Translations under genes and position numbers: made by a program
NCBI RefSeq assembly: GCF_014705715.1
Contig: NZ_JACXLC010000001.1
Location: forward strand, 540,457-604,456
Origin: Erythrobacter rubeus
GTDB taxonomy: Bacteria; Pseudomonadota; Alphaproteobacteria; Sphingomonadales; Sphingomonadaceae
Direction: 5' to 3'
DNA length: 64,000 nt
Shown: in pieces, positions 8,776-17,730 of the stretch
How positions within the stretch are numbered: the first letter of the stretch is position 1
Layout of the letters: each line of letters starts with the position of its first letter
The notes under the pieces: model-generated
What the model was told of the DNA's origin: nothing
Database searches by the model: none
What the model saw: only the letters and a program-made list of their open reading frames with translations

Positions 8776-10355
8776 GTTATCAGAAAAAGCGGGCGGACCG
8801 CGATGGAACCTTCTCAGGCTATATCCCGAAACGCGCCATCCTCGATATCGGATCGAACACCGTGCGATTGGTCATCTACGGCGGGACTATGCGCGCACCC
8901 ACCGTGCTGTTGAACGAGAAGGTAACAGCGAAACTGGGCCGCGACATAGCGAGCAAGGGAGAGCTCGCGGAAGAAGCGATTGAGCTTGCGATGCGCGGCC
9001 TTCGCCGTTTCGCCCTGCTGCTCGATGATTTAGGTATCGACGACGTTGAAACAGTCGCCACAGCCGCTGTTCGGGACGCCAGCAATGGGAGCGAATTCGT
9101 TGCCGAACTGCGTAAACTCGGGTTCGATCCGCGGGTAATTTCCGGCGAGGAGGAAGCGTGCCTCAGTGCGAGCGGGGTGGCGGGCGCATTCCCCGGCGCT
9201 ACGGGAGTCGTTGCCGATCTGGGCGGCGGTAGTCTGGAACTCGTCGAGATACAGGACGGCAAGCCGGGGTCTGCCGTCTCCCTACCTTTGGGCACCTTGA
9301 GACTGCCAGATTACCGCGGTGAAAAGTCCGGCGATTCCGCCATGCGCAAGTCGCTTGAAAAAGCGCTGAAAAAGGGTGCGAGCGACTATGGAAACCCGAT
9401 TGGCAAAGGACAGCCATTATACCTTGTCGGGGGCACCTGGCGCTGCATGGCTGTTTACGCGATGCAGGAGGAGGGACATCCGCTTTCCGATCCCCACGGT
9501 TTCGAACTGGACAGCAAGCGGTCGCAGAACCTAGCCAAGGCGCTGGCTGCGGAAACGCCCGAGAGCCTCAAGGACCGTGACAGGATTTCATCGATGCGGG
9601 CGGAGAAACTGCCCGATGCGGCGGTGCTCCTTCAGTCTTTATTGTCTCGTATCGAGCCAAGCGAGCTCGTGGTCTCCTCCTGGGGGCTCCGCGAGGGTCT
9701 GCTTTACGATAGGCTTGCAGCGCACGGTAAAGCGCAGGACCCGCTTCTTGCAGGCGTCGGTGTGTTCGCATCGCAGCGCGGCGCTCCGCCAACACTTGCT
9801 GCACAGATAGCGGGGTGGACCGTGGATGCGGCGCCTTCGCGCAAACATGGCAGCGAAAGGCTGCGTCTAGCGGCAACGATGCTTGCGCTCGCATCGATGC
9901 AGATTGAACCAAATATCAGGCATCCGCAGGCGGTCGAATGGGCGCTCCACAAGCGCTGGATCGCTGTGTCGAGTGAAGAGCGCGCGATGCTCGCCGCGGC
10001 GATCGCGGCCAACGGCAACAATCTCGATCTCCCTGAAAGCGTCACTGAGCTTGCGAGCGAGGAAGCCCTTGAGGAAGCGATATGCTGGGGGTTGGCGGTC
10101 AGGGTCGCGCGAAGGCTCGGCGCCAATTCGCGCCGTTCCCTCCAGGTCAGCCGGTTGATCGTGCGCGATGACGCGCTTGTCCTACGCCTCGAAGAAAGCC
10201 ATGCGGCGCTATGCGGCATCCCGACCGAGAAGGACATGAAGCTTTTGGCGGGCCGATTGGGTCTCGATTGGTCGGTCGAAACGGTGGCGGACGGTGAACT
10301 GTATGCGGCAGAAGAGGAACTGCCAGAGTTCGCCGCCCAGCCGCGTCAGGCCTGA
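8772..10355 (+). CDS. ppx: Exopolyphosphatase / Ppx-GppA phosphatase
   Basis: Ppx releases terminal phosphate from polyphosphate; related GppA enzymes hydrolyse pppGpp, and sequence alone does not fully separate them. This 527-residue protein has the two glycine-rich phosphate loops of the ASKHA fold, DIGSNTVRLVIYGG near residue 25 and DLGGGSLELVEI near residue 150. Past residue 320 a helical C-terminal region resembles the HD-like domain of longer Ppx proteins. The start is the ATG in the four-base overlap with ppk1, which favours polyphosphate as substrate. The frame stays open far upstream inside ppk1, but that part is a shadow. Its 3' end overlaps yhhQ by ten bases. Confidence 0.93.
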   Translation: MSYQKKRADRDGTFSGYIPKRAILDIGSNTVRLVIYGGTMRAPTVLLNEKVTAKLGRDIASKGELAEEAIELAMRGLRRFALLLDDLGIDDVETVATAAVRDASNGSEFVAELRKLGFDPRVISGEEEACLSASGVAGAFPGATGVVADLGGGSLELVEIQDGKPGSAVSLPLGTLRLPDYRGEKSGDSAMRKSLEKALKKGASDYGNPIGKGQPLYLVGGTWRCMAVYAMQEEGHPLSDPHGFELDSKRSQNLAKALAAETPESLKDRDRISSMRAEKLPDAAVLLQSLLSRIEPSELVVSSWGLREGLLYDRLAAHGKAQDPLLAGVGVFASQRGAPPTLAAQIAGWTVDAAPSRKHGSERLRLAATMLALASMQIEPNIRHPQAVEWALHKRWIAVSSEERAMLAAAIAANGNNLDLPESVTELASEEALEEAICWGLAVRVARRLGANSRRSLQVSRLIVRDDALVLRLEESHAALCGIPTEKDMKLLAGRLGLDWSVETVADGELYAAEEELPEFAAQPRQA

Positions 10356-11209
10356 GCGCGCCGTTCCTTGCCCGAGAACGGCGAGAAATCGGTGTCGGTG
10401 TCGAACAAGTCGACGCCTTCGGCTTTCTTGAGGCGATTGACTACGGCATAGGTCACCGGCGTTAGCGCTGCTTCCCAGATCACCTTGAGCAGCCAGTTCG
10501 TCACCATGACCGTGACAACCGCCTCTGTGGTCCAGATCCCGTAAAATGCGACCGGATAGAAGATGAGGCTGTCCACGCCCTGGCCCACGACGGTCGATCC
10601 TATCGTCCGGGTCCATAGCGCCTTGCCCTTCGTCCAGACTTTCATCTTAGCCATGACATAGGAGTTTACGAATTCGCCTGCCCAGAACGCAGTGATGGAG
10701 GCGACGACGATGCGCCAGGTACTGCCGAACACAGATTCGTAAGTCTGCTGGCAGATGAAGCCCGGCACGCTGCCCGGCTTGCCTGAGATTTCCAGATTGT
10801 CCGACGCGGCGCAGGTCCACTGATCGAACGCTGGCAGGCTGACGACGACATAGCTCATGAAAGCGAGGAAGATCATCGCGGCAAAGCCCGTCCAGATCAC
10901 CCTGCGCGCACGCGCAAAGCCATAGATTTCGGTCAGGATGTCGCCGATGACGTAGCCCAAGGGAAAGAAGAGGATTCCCGCCCCATAGATGAAGACCCCA
11001 TCGGCCGCCGGCCACCAACCCGATGGCCACCAGTCGACCTCGACAAAAGTCAGCTTTGCGGCGCCGATTATGTTGGACAGCAAGAGGATCGCGACGAAAG
11101 CCGCCATGACGAAATCGTAATAGCGGAAAGCGACTGGCGCGCTGCTTGTGGCAATTATTCCGTCACTTGGATCGTCGTCGAAATCGACGGCTGGGTCAGG
11201 CTTATCCAT
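10346..11209 (-). CDS. yhhQ: Queuosine precursor transporter (YhhQ/VUT family)
   Basis: YhhQ-type proteins (DUF165/VUT family) import preQ0 or preQ1 for the queuosine modification of tRNA. The 287-residue product has about six to seven hydrophobic segments. The family's ILFFPLGYVIGDILTEIYG motif lies near residue 75, followed by FWAGEFVNSYVMAKMKVW and GQGVDSLIFYPVAFYG. A central loop of about 45 residues with three cysteines lies between helices. The ATG at 11209 has AGGG nine bases upstream; a TTG at 11245 would add 12 residues and is less likely. It converges on ppx with a ten-base overlap of 3' ends. Confidence 0.9.
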   Translation of the reverse strand: MDKPDPAVDFDDDPSDGIIATSSAPVAFRYYDFVMAAFVAILLLSNIIGAAKLTFVEVDWWPSGWWPAADGVFIYGAGILFFPLGYVIGDILTEIYGFARARRVIWTGFAAMIFLAFMSYVVVSLPAFDQWTCAASDNLEISGKPGSVPGFICQQTYESVFGSTWRIVVASITAFWAGEFVNSYVMAKMKVWTKGKALWTRTIGSTVVGQGVDSLIFYPVAFYGIWTTEAVVTVMVTNWLLKVIWEAALTPVTYAVVNRLKKAEGVDLFDTDTDFSPFSGKERRAQA

Positions 11210-11269
11210 AGACCGGGGCCCTAGCGTGATTTGAAAGCCCGGCAAAGCGCGCTATTGGAGCTGCGGCGC

Positions 11270-11346
11270 GCGCCCGTAGCTCATCTGGATAGAGCGCGAG
11301 ACTTCTAATCTTGAGGCAGCAGGTTCGAGTCCTGCCGGGCGCGCCA
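11270..11346 (+). tRNA. tRNA-Arg (anticodon TCT)
   Basis: A 77-base cloverleaf with acceptor GCGCCCG pairing CGGGCGC, D arm GCTC/GAGC, anticodon loop CTTCTAA (anticodon TCT, reading AGA) and T arm GCAGG-TTCGAGT-CCTGC. The discriminator is G and CCA is encoded at 11344-11346. It sits between yhhQ and a small secreted protein; no integrase is next to it. Confidence 0.96.
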
Positions 11347-11469
11347 ACTTTACTCATCGCCCGGACACCACCTTTGGTGGCAGCGATGGCTCGCGATACT
11401 ACGCTGTCGTGCGGTATTCATGTCGGTTCGTTCATTCTCCTCTCCGTCGCAAAGTGAAGGAGATTTCGA

Positions 11470-11814
11470 ATGAAGAATCTTGCCAAATCCGCTTTCGTCC
11501 TGAGCATGATGGCCGTGCCGGCAGCTGCAATTGCGCACCCCATCATCGTGGAGCGTGATCGCGGTTTGCCGATCGCGCCGAACAATGACAGCAATTCCTA
11601 CTGGCTCGATTACAAAACCGACATCAGCGAAGCAAAGCGTGAACTTGCGAGCGATCTGCGGCGGGCGACCGACCGCGAGGATCGCCGAGAAGCGCATGAG
11701 GAATATCGGCGGGAGATCGCCGATGCGCGCTATGATTACCGCAAGGAAATGTGGGAGCGTGGATACCGCGTCGCTGATTTCCGCGAAGATCGCTTTCGCG
11801 TTTCGCGGCGCTGA
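11470..11814 (+). CDS. Small secreted protein of unknown function
   Basis: I do not recognise the family. The 114-residue product starts with a clear signal peptide (hydrophobic core AFVLSMMAVPAAAIA, likely cleavage near residue 22). The mature part of about 90 residues is rich in Arg, Glu, Asp and Tyr and is predicted helical, with arginine-rich heptad-like stretches and an RVSRR end. The ATG has AAGGAG about eight bases upstream. It stands alone after tRNA-Arg and converges on the Nudix gene. It is probably periplasmic. Confidence 0.75.
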   Translation: MKNLAKSAFVLSMMAVPAAAIAHPIIVERDRGLPIAPNNDSNSYWLDYKTDISEAKRELASDLRRATDREDRREAHEEYRREIADARYDYRKEMWERGYRVADFREDRFRVSRR

Positions 11815-11819
11815 CGCTT

Positions 11820-12608
11820 TCAGCCTCTCGCGACAGTATCCAGCAGTTCGGACGTCACTGGATAGCCTGCATCTTCGAGGATCGTGAGCATTGGCTTGTC
11901 ATTGCTGTCATCGATCCGCGGGATGATGGTTTTGACGGGTATGGCTTCGGCCTGAGCGCGGGCTTCTTCGAAACTGCCGAACAGCGCAAGCCGCTCCAGG
12001 TTACGCCTGGTGGGGAAGATGAGTTTGATCTCCCCGCGCTCGGCTGCGTCGAGCGCGCCCTGCGCGCTAACCCAGAACAATTTCGTGTTCTCCGAATTGT
12101 CGATCGACACATCGACAGCGCCGGTACCAAGGTCGGCGAGATAAAACCGTGTGTCGTATACGCGGGCAATGTTCTCGTTCTTGGGGAACCAGCGCGCGAA
12201 AGGGACGATTTGCGAAAAATCCAGCTCCCATCCGAGTGCTTTTAGCACGGGCGCGAGCGCTCCATCGGTTTCCAGCATAGAGCGAGCTTGTTTCGCGCTG
12301 TCGGCCGTTATGTCTCCGGAGAGACCCAAGGCGAGGCCCGTTTCTTCGAGCGTTTCGCGGATTGCGGCGATCTGGTGCGCAGCTTCATCGATCGTCAAGC
12401 TGCCGTCCAGGTCTTGGCATACTTGCTCTGCCAGATCGAAGTCAGCTGGATCGACACGTCCACCCGGGAACACCGCCATTCCGCCGGCAAAGGCCATATT
12501 GCGCGAGCGCACCGTCATAAGCAGCTCAGGCGGTCCGCCGTCGGCAGCTTTTCGGAAAATGACGATTGTGGCGGCGGGTATGCCTTCTGGGCCTGACGAT
12601 TTAGACAT
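11820..12608 (-). CDS. Nudix hydrolase with insertion in the Nudix region
   Basis: Nudix enzymes cleave nucleoside diphosphates linked to another moiety. The 262-residue protein has FPGGRVDPADFD followed, after an insert of about 25 residues, by RETLEETGLALG, the REXXEE core of the Nudix box. The gap between GG and REXXEE is longer than canonical, as in the CoA/acyl-CoA-type NUDT7/NUDT19 group, so a CoA derivative is a possible substrate (inference). Start at the ATG at 12608; a TTG 12 codons upstream is less likely. It converges on the small secreted protein gene with five bases between stops. Confidence 0.85.
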   Translation of the reverse strand: MSKSSGPEGIPAATIVIFRKAADGGPPELLMTVRSRNMAFAGGMAVFPGGRVDPADFDLAEQVCQDLDGSLTIDEAAHQIAAIRETLEETGLALGLSGDITADSAKQARSMLETDGALAPVLKALGWELDFSQIVPFARWFPKNENIARVYDTRFYLADLGTGAVDVSIDNSENTKLFWVSAQGALDAAERGEIKLIFPTRRNLERLALFGSFEEARAQAEAIPVKTIIPRIDDSNDKPMLTILEDAGYPVTSELLDTVARG

Positions 12609-12852
12609 GGCTGCGGTGATGGCTTTTCTGCGCCTGCTTGCCAAGAGGCAGCAGTGTCATGGGGTATCCCAACCTGTCGGGATACTTTACACAGACGAAA
12701 GTTCTGACCTGCGGTTAATCATCTAAGTTGTTGTAATAAATGCTCCGAAAGCGTTTGGCACGGCAAGTGCATGGTATTTGGCAGCCCAAGTGGTCTTCGA
12801 AACGAGATCGACCTTTTCTGGTCTCTAGGTCAGATCTCCCCGATCAAAAAAG
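12609..12852. other. Intergenic region upstream of the Nudix gene
   Basis: No convincing gene lies here. A 95-codon plus-strand frame starting at 12740 has no ribosome binding site, runs through the terminator hairpin and overlaps grxD on the other strand, so I do not call it. The stretch should contain the minus-strand Nudix promoter, but no clear -35/-10 pair was identified. Confidence 0.6.
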
Positions 12853-12882
12853 AACCGCCTTGCTTTGGTCGGCAAGGCGGTT
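12853..12882 (-). terminator. Rho-independent terminator after grxD (bidirectional)
   Basis: An 11-bp perfect stem (AACCGCCTTGC with GCAAGGCGGTT) closes an 8-base loop. On the minus strand it is followed by TCTTTTTTG and on the plus strand by TCTTTTTTG, so it can act in both directions. It lies 33 bases past the grxD stop and ends the leuC-to-grxD run. Confidence 0.9.
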
Positions 12883-12915
12883 TCTTTTTTGCCAAAATGG
12901 GCGGGGTAAGGCGCG

Positions 12916-13248
12916 TCAGCTTTCCGCCTTGGCAACATCGTTATCGTCGAACATCTGTTTAAGCTCGCCCGCTTCGAACATTTCCATCATGATGTCGCTG
13001 CCCCCGACGAATTCGCCCTTCACGTAGAGCTGGGGAATGGTCGGCCAATCGGAATAGGTCTTGATCCCCTGGCGAATTTCCATGTCCTGCAGCACGTCGA
13101 CGCTTTCGTATTGGACACCGCAATGGTCGAGGATCGCGACAGCGCGGCTGGAAAAGCCGCATTGCGGGAAAAGCGGTGTGCCTTTCATGAAAAGGACGAC
13201 GTCATTCTCGCCGACAAGGGTGGAGATGCGAGTGTTGGTATCAGCCAT
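12916..13248 (-). CDS. grxD: Monothiol glutaredoxin, Grx4 type (CGFS)
   Basis: CGFS glutaredoxins bind and pass on [2Fe-2S] clusters using glutathione. The 110-residue product has KGTPLFPQCGFS near residues 22-33 with the single active-site cysteine. The cis-proline motif WPTIPQLYVKGEFVGGSDI carries the glutathione-binding residues. It lies 37 bases downstream of bolA on the same strand. BolA and CGFS glutaredoxins form cluster-bridged heterodimers, so joint expression makes functional sense. It is the last gene before the terminator. Confidence 0.96.
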   Translation of the reverse strand: MADTNTRISTLVGENDVVLFMKGTPLFPQCGFSSRAVAILDHCGVQYESVDVLQDMEIRQGIKTYSDWPTIPQLYVKGEFVGGSDIMMEMFEAGELKQMFDDNDVAKAES

Positions 13249-13285
13249 GGTAATGCGGCCTTTGATTAAAGTGTCTCTCGGGAGT

Positions 13286-13519
13286 TTACGTGGGGACCAC
13301 GGTGGTCACTTGCAAGGCATGCAGTTCACCGCCCATCCGCCCGCCTAGCGCCGCATAGACGAGTTTGTGCTGCTGGACGCGGGTTTTGCCCGCAAATTGC
13401 GGCGCTTCGACTTTGACCGCCCAATGGTCATCGTCACCGGCCAGGTCGGTCAATTCGACTTTCGCGCCCGGCAGAGTGGCGGCAATCGCCGTTTCGATTG
13501 CGGAACGGGACATCGGCAT
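13286..13519 (-). CDS. bolA: BolA/IbaG family protein
   Basis: BolA proteins partner CGFS glutaredoxins in iron-sulfur handling. The 77-residue product has the KH-like alpha/beta fold pattern, with AAQ-like N-terminal helix IETAIAATLP, the DDDHWAVKVEAP strand and the C-terminal QHKLVYAALGGRMGGELHAL containing the conserved His. Two ATGs (13519 and 13513) are possible. Four bases separate it from the upstream zeta-inhibitor stop, so the two genes are very likely co-transcribed, with grxD behind. Confidence 0.93.
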   Translation of the reverse strand: MPMSRSAIETAIAATLPGAKVELTDLAGDDDHWAVKVEAPQFAGKTRVQQHKLVYAALGGRMGGELHALQVTTVVPT

Positions 13520-13523
13520 GATT

Positions 13524-13847
13524 TTAGCTGTCGCTCATCAACTGGCGCTTCGCCTCGACGGTCATTTCTTCAAGCTTCAGCCGGATATCGGCTTCCGTCA
13601 CGTCGACATCGGCAGCCGTCAGATCACCGAGCAGTTTGCGAATGACGTCTTCATCGCCGGCTTCTTCAAAATCGGCCTGGACGACAGCTTTCTTGTAAGC
13701 GTCGGTTTCTTCCTGCGTCAGGTTCATCAACCCTGCAGCCCATTCACCCAGCAAACGATTGCGCCGTGCTGCCAGTTTGAACGCAGTTTCTTCGTCCATG
13801 GCGAATTTGGCTTCTTCCGCGCGTTCGCGGTCCTTGAAATCTGTCAT
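13524..13847 (-). CDS. DUF1476 protein, F1-ATPase inhibitor zeta subunit-like
   Basis: DUF1476 proteins of alphaproteobacteria include the zeta subunit that inhibits ATP hydrolysis by F1-ATPase (known from Paracoccus denitrificans). The 107-residue product begins MTDFKDRERAEEAKFAMDEE, the family's inhibitory N-terminal region. A helical body with the conserved RRNRLLGEWAAGLM segment follows. The start has GGAGGG seven bases upstream; an open frame continues upstream but is non-coding in character. The protein should be cytoplasmic. Its link to bolA and grxD is positional only. Confidence 0.92.
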   Translation of the reverse strand: MTDFKDRERAEEAKFAMDEETAFKLAARRNRLLGEWAAGLMNLTQEETDAYKKAVVQADFEEAGDEDVIRKLLGDLTAADVDVTEADIRLKLEEMTVEAKRQLMSDS

Positions 13848-13923
13848 TGAATTCCCTCCGGAAGATCGTGATTTGTAAAATAGGGGCAGGTGTCGAGCCT
13901 CACAAGCGCTGCGCAGCGTCTTA

Positions 13924-14919
13924 TTACATAGTGACGACGAGCTTCCCGACAGCTTCGCGGTTTTCCAGCTTGGCGATGGCATCGCCCGCACGCTCGAGCG
14001 GGAAAGTCTCCGAGATCAGCGGATCGATCTTGCCTGCTTTCATCAGATCAAAGAGTTCCTTGACCTGAGCGACGAATTTCGCCGGCTCCCGGGCGGTAAA
14101 TGCGCCCCAGAACACGCCGCAAATATCGCACGATTTCAGGAGCGTGAGATTGAGTGGCATCTTGGCGATGCCTGCCGGAAATCCCACGACCAGGAACCGG
14201 CCTTCCCAGGCGATCGAACGCAGAGCCGGTTCGGAATATTGACCGCCGACGATATCATAGACGATGTTTGCGCCCTCGGGGCCGCACGCCGCCTTGAACG
14301 CGTTGGCGAGCTCTTTCGAGGCGGCCTTATCCATCTCTTCGCGTGGATAAATCACCACTTCATCAGCGCCCGCCTTCTTCGCGACCTCGCCCTTGGCTTC
14401 GCTGGAAACTGCCGCGACGACCCGCGCGCCGAACGCCTTTGCCAATTCGACCGCGGACAGACCGACGCCGCCGGCAGCGCCGAGGACGAGAACCGTGTCG
14501 CCTTCGCTGATGTGGCCGCGATCCTTCAGCCCGTGGATCGTGGTGCCGTAAGTCATCAGCAGCGAAGCGGCCTTTTCGAAGGACGCATCGTCCGGGATCG
14601 GGAACATCCGTCCGACCGGGACCACGATCTTTTCGGAAAGCCCGCCATTTCCGATCACGGCCAGAACGCGGTCACCGATCGAGTATCCTTCGACTCCTTC
14701 GCCGATCGCTTCGATCACCCCGGCAAGCTCGCCGCCGGGAGCAAAGGGACGCTCCGGCTTGAACTGGTACATGTCGCGAATGATCAGCGTGTCGGGATAG
14801 TTGATCGCGCAGGCCTTGACCGCCACCAGCACTTCACCTTTGCCGGGCGAGGGTGTTTCGACCTCGTCCAGCTTTAGCGTTTCAGGGCCGCCGGTTTCAT
14901 GGCTGCGCATTGTTTTCAT
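13924..14919 (-). CDS. Zinc-independent quinone oxidoreductase (MDR family)
   Basis: The 331-residue protein belongs to the NADPH:quinone oxidoreductase branch of the medium-chain dehydrogenase/reductases. It has a GroES-like N-terminal domain with NYPDTLIIRDMYQ, and a Rossmann domain with the nucleotide-binding motif VLGAAGGVGLSAVELAKAFG. It lacks the catalytic zinc ligands of alcohol dehydrogenases. The start MKTMRSHE has GGAG nine bases upstream; two upstream in-frame ATGs overlap leuD. It follows leuD by 14 bases. The substrate is unknown: quinones, enals and enoyl-CoA are all reduced by relatives. Confidence 0.9.
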   Translation of the reverse strand: MKTMRSHETGGPETLKLDEVETPSPGKGEVLVAVKACAINYPDTLIIRDMYQFKPERPFAPGGELAGVIEAIGEGVEGYSIGDRVLAVIGNGGLSEKIVVPVGRMFPIPDDASFEKAASLLMTYGTTIHGLKDRGHISEGDTVLVLGAAGGVGLSAVELAKAFGARVVAAVSSEAKGEVAKKAGADEVVIYPREEMDKAASKELANAFKAACGPEGANIVYDIVGGQYSEPALRSIAWEGRFLVVGFPAGIAKMPLNLTLLKSCDICGVFWGAFTAREPAKFVAQVKELFDLMKAGKIDPLISETFPLERAGDAIAKLENREAVGKLVVTM

Positions 14920-14933
14920 TCTCGAAGTCTCCA

Positions 14934-15533
14934 TTAAATCGCTGTGCCTTTGGTGAGCCAATCCCGCGCTCCAGCGCGCGACTGCTCGAATTCGCCGATC
15001 GCAGCTTGACGCTCAAGGGTCAGCGCGACTTCGTCGAGACCGTGCAACAGGCAATGCTTGCGGAAAGGGTCTATGTCGAAAGAATAGCGGTCCTGAAACG
15101 GCGTGGTCACTGTCTGTGTTTCCAGGTCCACATTTATCTCGTGACCTTCGTTCGCGACCTCCATCAGGCGATCGATTGCTTCCTGTGGCAGGACGACGGG
15201 CAAAATCCCGTTCTTCACCGCATTGCCCGAAAAGATGTCGGAATAGGATGGCGCGACGATCGCACGGATGCCAAGGTCGAGGATTGCCCAGGCCGCATGC
15301 TCACGGCTCGACCCGCAGCCGAAGTTATCGCCCGCGATCAGGATCGGCGCGCCTTGGTACGCCGGATCGTCAAACACATTGCCCGGCTCGGCCCGCACCG
15401 ATTGAAAGGCACCTTCGCCAAGTCCTTCGCGCGTGATCGTCTTCAGCCATTCGGCAGGGATGATGATGTCGGTGTCGACATTCTTCGCGCCAAATGGAAT
15501 GGCGCGGCCTTCGACCGTGGAAAGCGCATCCAT
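14934..15533 (-). CDS. leuD: 3-isopropylmalate dehydratase small subunit
   Basis: LeuD pairs with LeuC to isomerise 2-isopropylmalate to 3-isopropylmalate in leucine synthesis. The 199-residue product has [33 protein letters not shown] (substrate-binding swivel domain) and [15 protein letters not shown], all hallmarks of LeuD. It is separated from leuC by two small genes but lies on the same strand with short gaps, so the subunits are probably still co-transcribed. Confidence 0.96.
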   Translation of the reverse strand: MDALSTVEGRAIPFGAKNVDTDIIIPAEWLKTITREGLGEGAFQSVRAEPGNVFDDPAYQGAPILIAGDNFGCGSSREHAAWAILDLGIRAIVAPSYSDIFSGNAVKNGILPVVLPQEAIDRLMEVANEGHEINVDLETQTVTTPFQDRYSFDIDPFRKHCLLHGLDEVALTLERQAAIGEFEQSRAGARDWLTKGTAI

Positions 15534-15544
15534 GGCGATCTCCC

Positions 15545-15712
15545 TCAGTCGGTTTCCGGCGGCTCGCCTGACGGGACCGTGCCTGATTTTTCGGCCTCAG
15601 CGGATTTCTGCTTAAAGCGTTTGCCAGCGTAAAGCAGCGCTGCCGCAATGGCGGCTGATCCGATCGTGGCTGCCGCACCAATAGCGGCTTTGGTCTTCGT
15701 GTCTTTGGTCAT
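15545..15712 (-). CDS. Small single-pass membrane protein between leuC and leuD
   Basis: A 55-residue product with N-terminus [18 protein letters not shown], one Ala-rich hydrophobic helix (about residues 9-32, [14 protein letters not shown]) and a charged C-terminal tail rich in Lys, Glu and Pro. I do not recognise a family. It ends 11 bases before leuD. The ATG at 15712 was preferred to an upstream non-ATG start because the extra residues overlap no conserved feature. Its role is unknown; its position may only reflect insertion into the leu operon. Confidence 0.6.
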   Translation of the reverse strand: MTKDTKTKAAIGAAATIGSAAIAAALLYAGKRFKQKSAEAEKSGTVPSGEPPETD

Positions 15713-15770
15713 GGAATCACAATGCTCTGGGCCTAGCAACGTTGCAAGAGAAGTCTGGCGGTCGCAGCGA

Positions 15771-16178
15771 TCAAGCGACGAGAACGTCTTCGCCGATCGT
15801 TCCTGGAGACCGTCTTTGTTGCGGAGCAGCTACCCCATCCCATCCGAGGCCGTCCATAAATCGCGCTTCCATCCCGACCAGATCGTCTGGATGAAACAAT
15901 CGCATGTTCGCTCCCATCCGGTCATGGCCGGAGGATTCCGTCGCGAGCCAATGCGTGGTCGCGCCACAGGTGTCGCACACATGCGCCTCGACGCTTGGGT
16001 GCGGAACATCTGAGCGGGCGAACGCGCGCGTGGGCCCGGTCACCGCAACGGCGCCTTTTGAAAAATAGCTCCAGACCGCACCGAGTTTTCGGCAAAGCGA
16101 GCAATCGCAGAACGTAACGCTGGTGGGGCGCTCGGGCAGTGTGATCTCGACTGCGCCGCACAAGCAAGTCGCGCGCAT
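15771..16178 (-). CDS. GFA/CENP-V family zinc protein
   Basis: The 135-residue product matches the glutathione-dependent formaldehyde-activating enzyme (GFA) fold, a small zinc beta protein. It has CLCGAVEITLPERP near the N-terminus, CDCSLCRKLGAVWSYF in the middle and HVCDTCGATTHWLA later, giving the Cys ligands expected for two zinc sites. Its ATG shares one base with the leuC stop (TGATG), so translation is likely coupled. Most members have no proven enzymatic role, so I name only the family. Confidence 0.88.
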   Translation of the reverse strand: MRATCLCGAVEITLPERPTSVTFCDCSLCRKLGAVWSYFSKGAVAVTGPTRAFARSDVPHPSVEAHVCDTCGATTHWLATESSGHDRMGANMRLFHPDDLVGMEARFMDGLGWDGVAAPQQRRSPGTIGEDVLVA

Positions 16179-17608
16179 CAGCTCAGTTCTCGCACGTCCG
16201 CAAGATGTCCTTTCACCGCCGCCGCGGCCGCCATCGCAGGGGACAGCAGGTGCGTGCGTGCGCCCGGTCCCTGACGACCCACGAAGTTGCGATTCGATGT
16301 TGAGGCACAGCGCTCGCCTGGCGGAACCTTGTCCGGGTTCATGCCGAGGCAGGCCGAGCAACCCGGTTCGCGCCATTCGAAGCCGGCATCGAGGAAGATG
16401 CGGTCGAGCCCCTCCTCTTCGGCTTGCTGTTTCACCAGTCCCGATCCCGGCACGACGATGGCCCAGCGCACATTGTCTGCTTTCTTACGGCCCTTCAGGA
16501 CACTGGCTGCGGCGCGCAAATCCTCGATGCGGCTGTTGGTGCAGGATCCGATGAAGATGTTCTCGACCGGGATATCCGTCATCCTGGTGCCCGGCGTCAG
16601 CCCCATGTAATCGAGACTCTTCCGAGCCGCCGCGCGCTTGCTTTCGTCGGCAAAGCTCTCTGGTGAGGGTACGTTGGCGCCGATCGCAACCACATCTTCC
16701 GGGCTGGTGCCCCAAGTCACCGATGGCTGCACATTGGCCGCGTCGATCACAACCGACTTGTCGAATTGCGCCCCCGGATCGGTATGGAGCGTGCGCCAAT
16801 AGGCGACTGCTTCATCCCAGTCCGCCCCCTTGGGAGCCATCGGCTTGCCTCTCAGGTAATCGAACACGGTTTCGTCGGGCGCGATCAGACCTGCCCGGGC
16901 GCCGGCCTCGATACTCATGTTGCAAACGGTCAGGCGTTGCTCAACGCTCATATGTTCGAACACCGGGCCGCGATATTCGATGACGTAGCCCGATCCGCCC
17001 GCCGCACCGATCACGCCGATTATGTGCATGATCAGGTCCTTGGCGGTCACGCCGGGGGCAAGCTCCCCCTCGACGCGAACTTCCATCGAATTCGATCGCT
17101 GGAGCAGGAGAGTCTGCGTTGCCAGAACGTGCTCGACCTCGCTCGTGCCGATGCCGAAAGCAAGGGCGCCGAGACCGCCATGGCTTGCCGTGTGCGAGTC
17201 GCCGCAAACGATTGTCGTGCCCGGCAGCGAAAAGCCCTGCTCAGGTCCCACAACGTGCACGATGCCCTGCTGGGCGTCGGCGTCGCCGATATATCTGATG
17301 CCGAAATCGGGCGCATTTTTCTCCAGCGCTTCAAGCTGCGCGGCGCTCTGCGGGTCGGCGATGGGTACCTTGTTTCCCCTCGCATCGCGCCGCTTCGTCG
17401 TCGGCAGATTATGATCGGGCACGGCGAGAGTGAGCTCCGGGCGTCTCACCGGACGTCCCGCCAATCTCAACGCCTCGAACGCCTGCGGGCTGGTGACTTC
17501 GTGTACAAGGTGGCGATCGATGTAGATTATCGCGGTGCCATCGTCGCGTGTCTCGACGACGTGATCGTCCCAGATTTTCTCGTAAAGGGTACGCGGTTTG
17601 CTCGCCAT
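16178..17608 (-). CDS. leuC: 3-isopropylmalate dehydratase large subunit
   Basis: LeuC carries the [4Fe-4S] cluster of isopropylmalate isomerase. The 476-residue product starts [18 protein letters not shown] and has [21 protein letters not shown]. The cluster cysteines are in [14 protein letters not shown] and [11 protein letters not shown]. The C-terminal [19 protein letters not shown] segment is also standard. It has a GGAAG Shine-Dalgarno and leads a minus-strand run through leuD to grxD. The 122 bases to the divergent thioesterase should hold both promoters. Confidence 0.97.
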   Translation of the reverse strand: MASKPRTLYEKIWDDHVVETRDDGTAIIYIDRHLVHEVTSPQAFEALRLAGRPVRRPELTLAVPDHNLPTTKRRDARGNKVPIADPQSAAQLEALEKNAPDFGIRYIGDADAQQGIVHVVGPEQGFSLPGTTIVCGDSHTASHGGLGALAFGIGTSEVEHVLATQTLLLQRSNSMEVRVEGELAPGVTAKDLIMHIIGVIGAAGGSGYVIEYRGPVFEHMSVEQRLTVCNMSIEAGARAGLIAPDETVFDYLRGKPMAPKGADWDEAVAYWRTLHTDPGAQFDKSVVIDAANVQPSVTWGTSPEDVVAIGANVPSPESFADESKRAAARKSLDYMGLTPGTRMTDIPVENIFIGSCTNSRIEDLRAAASVLKGRKKADNVRWAIVVPGSGLVKQQAEEEGLDRIFLDAGFEWREPGCSACLGMNPDKVPPGERCASTSNRNFVGRQGPGARTHLLSPAMAAAAAVKGHLADVRELS

Positions 17609-17730
17609 TTATCGCTTCCAGTGGTTTGGCCTGCGAGATTAGCGGCGATTGCGCAACACTGGCAAGCTACCGATCGATTGGTTTGCAATTCGTCATGGAA
17701 ATGAAAGGAGTTCGAGGCTAATTAACACTC

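Noticed and set aside
11270..11346. tRNA-Arg as a mobile-element attachment site
   Set aside because: There is no integrase, direct repeat of the tRNA end or compositional change beside it; tRNA-Ser at 53686 likewise.
12740..13027. A 95-codon plus-strand frame
   Set aside because: It runs through a strong terminator hairpin and antisense to grxD with no ribosome binding site.
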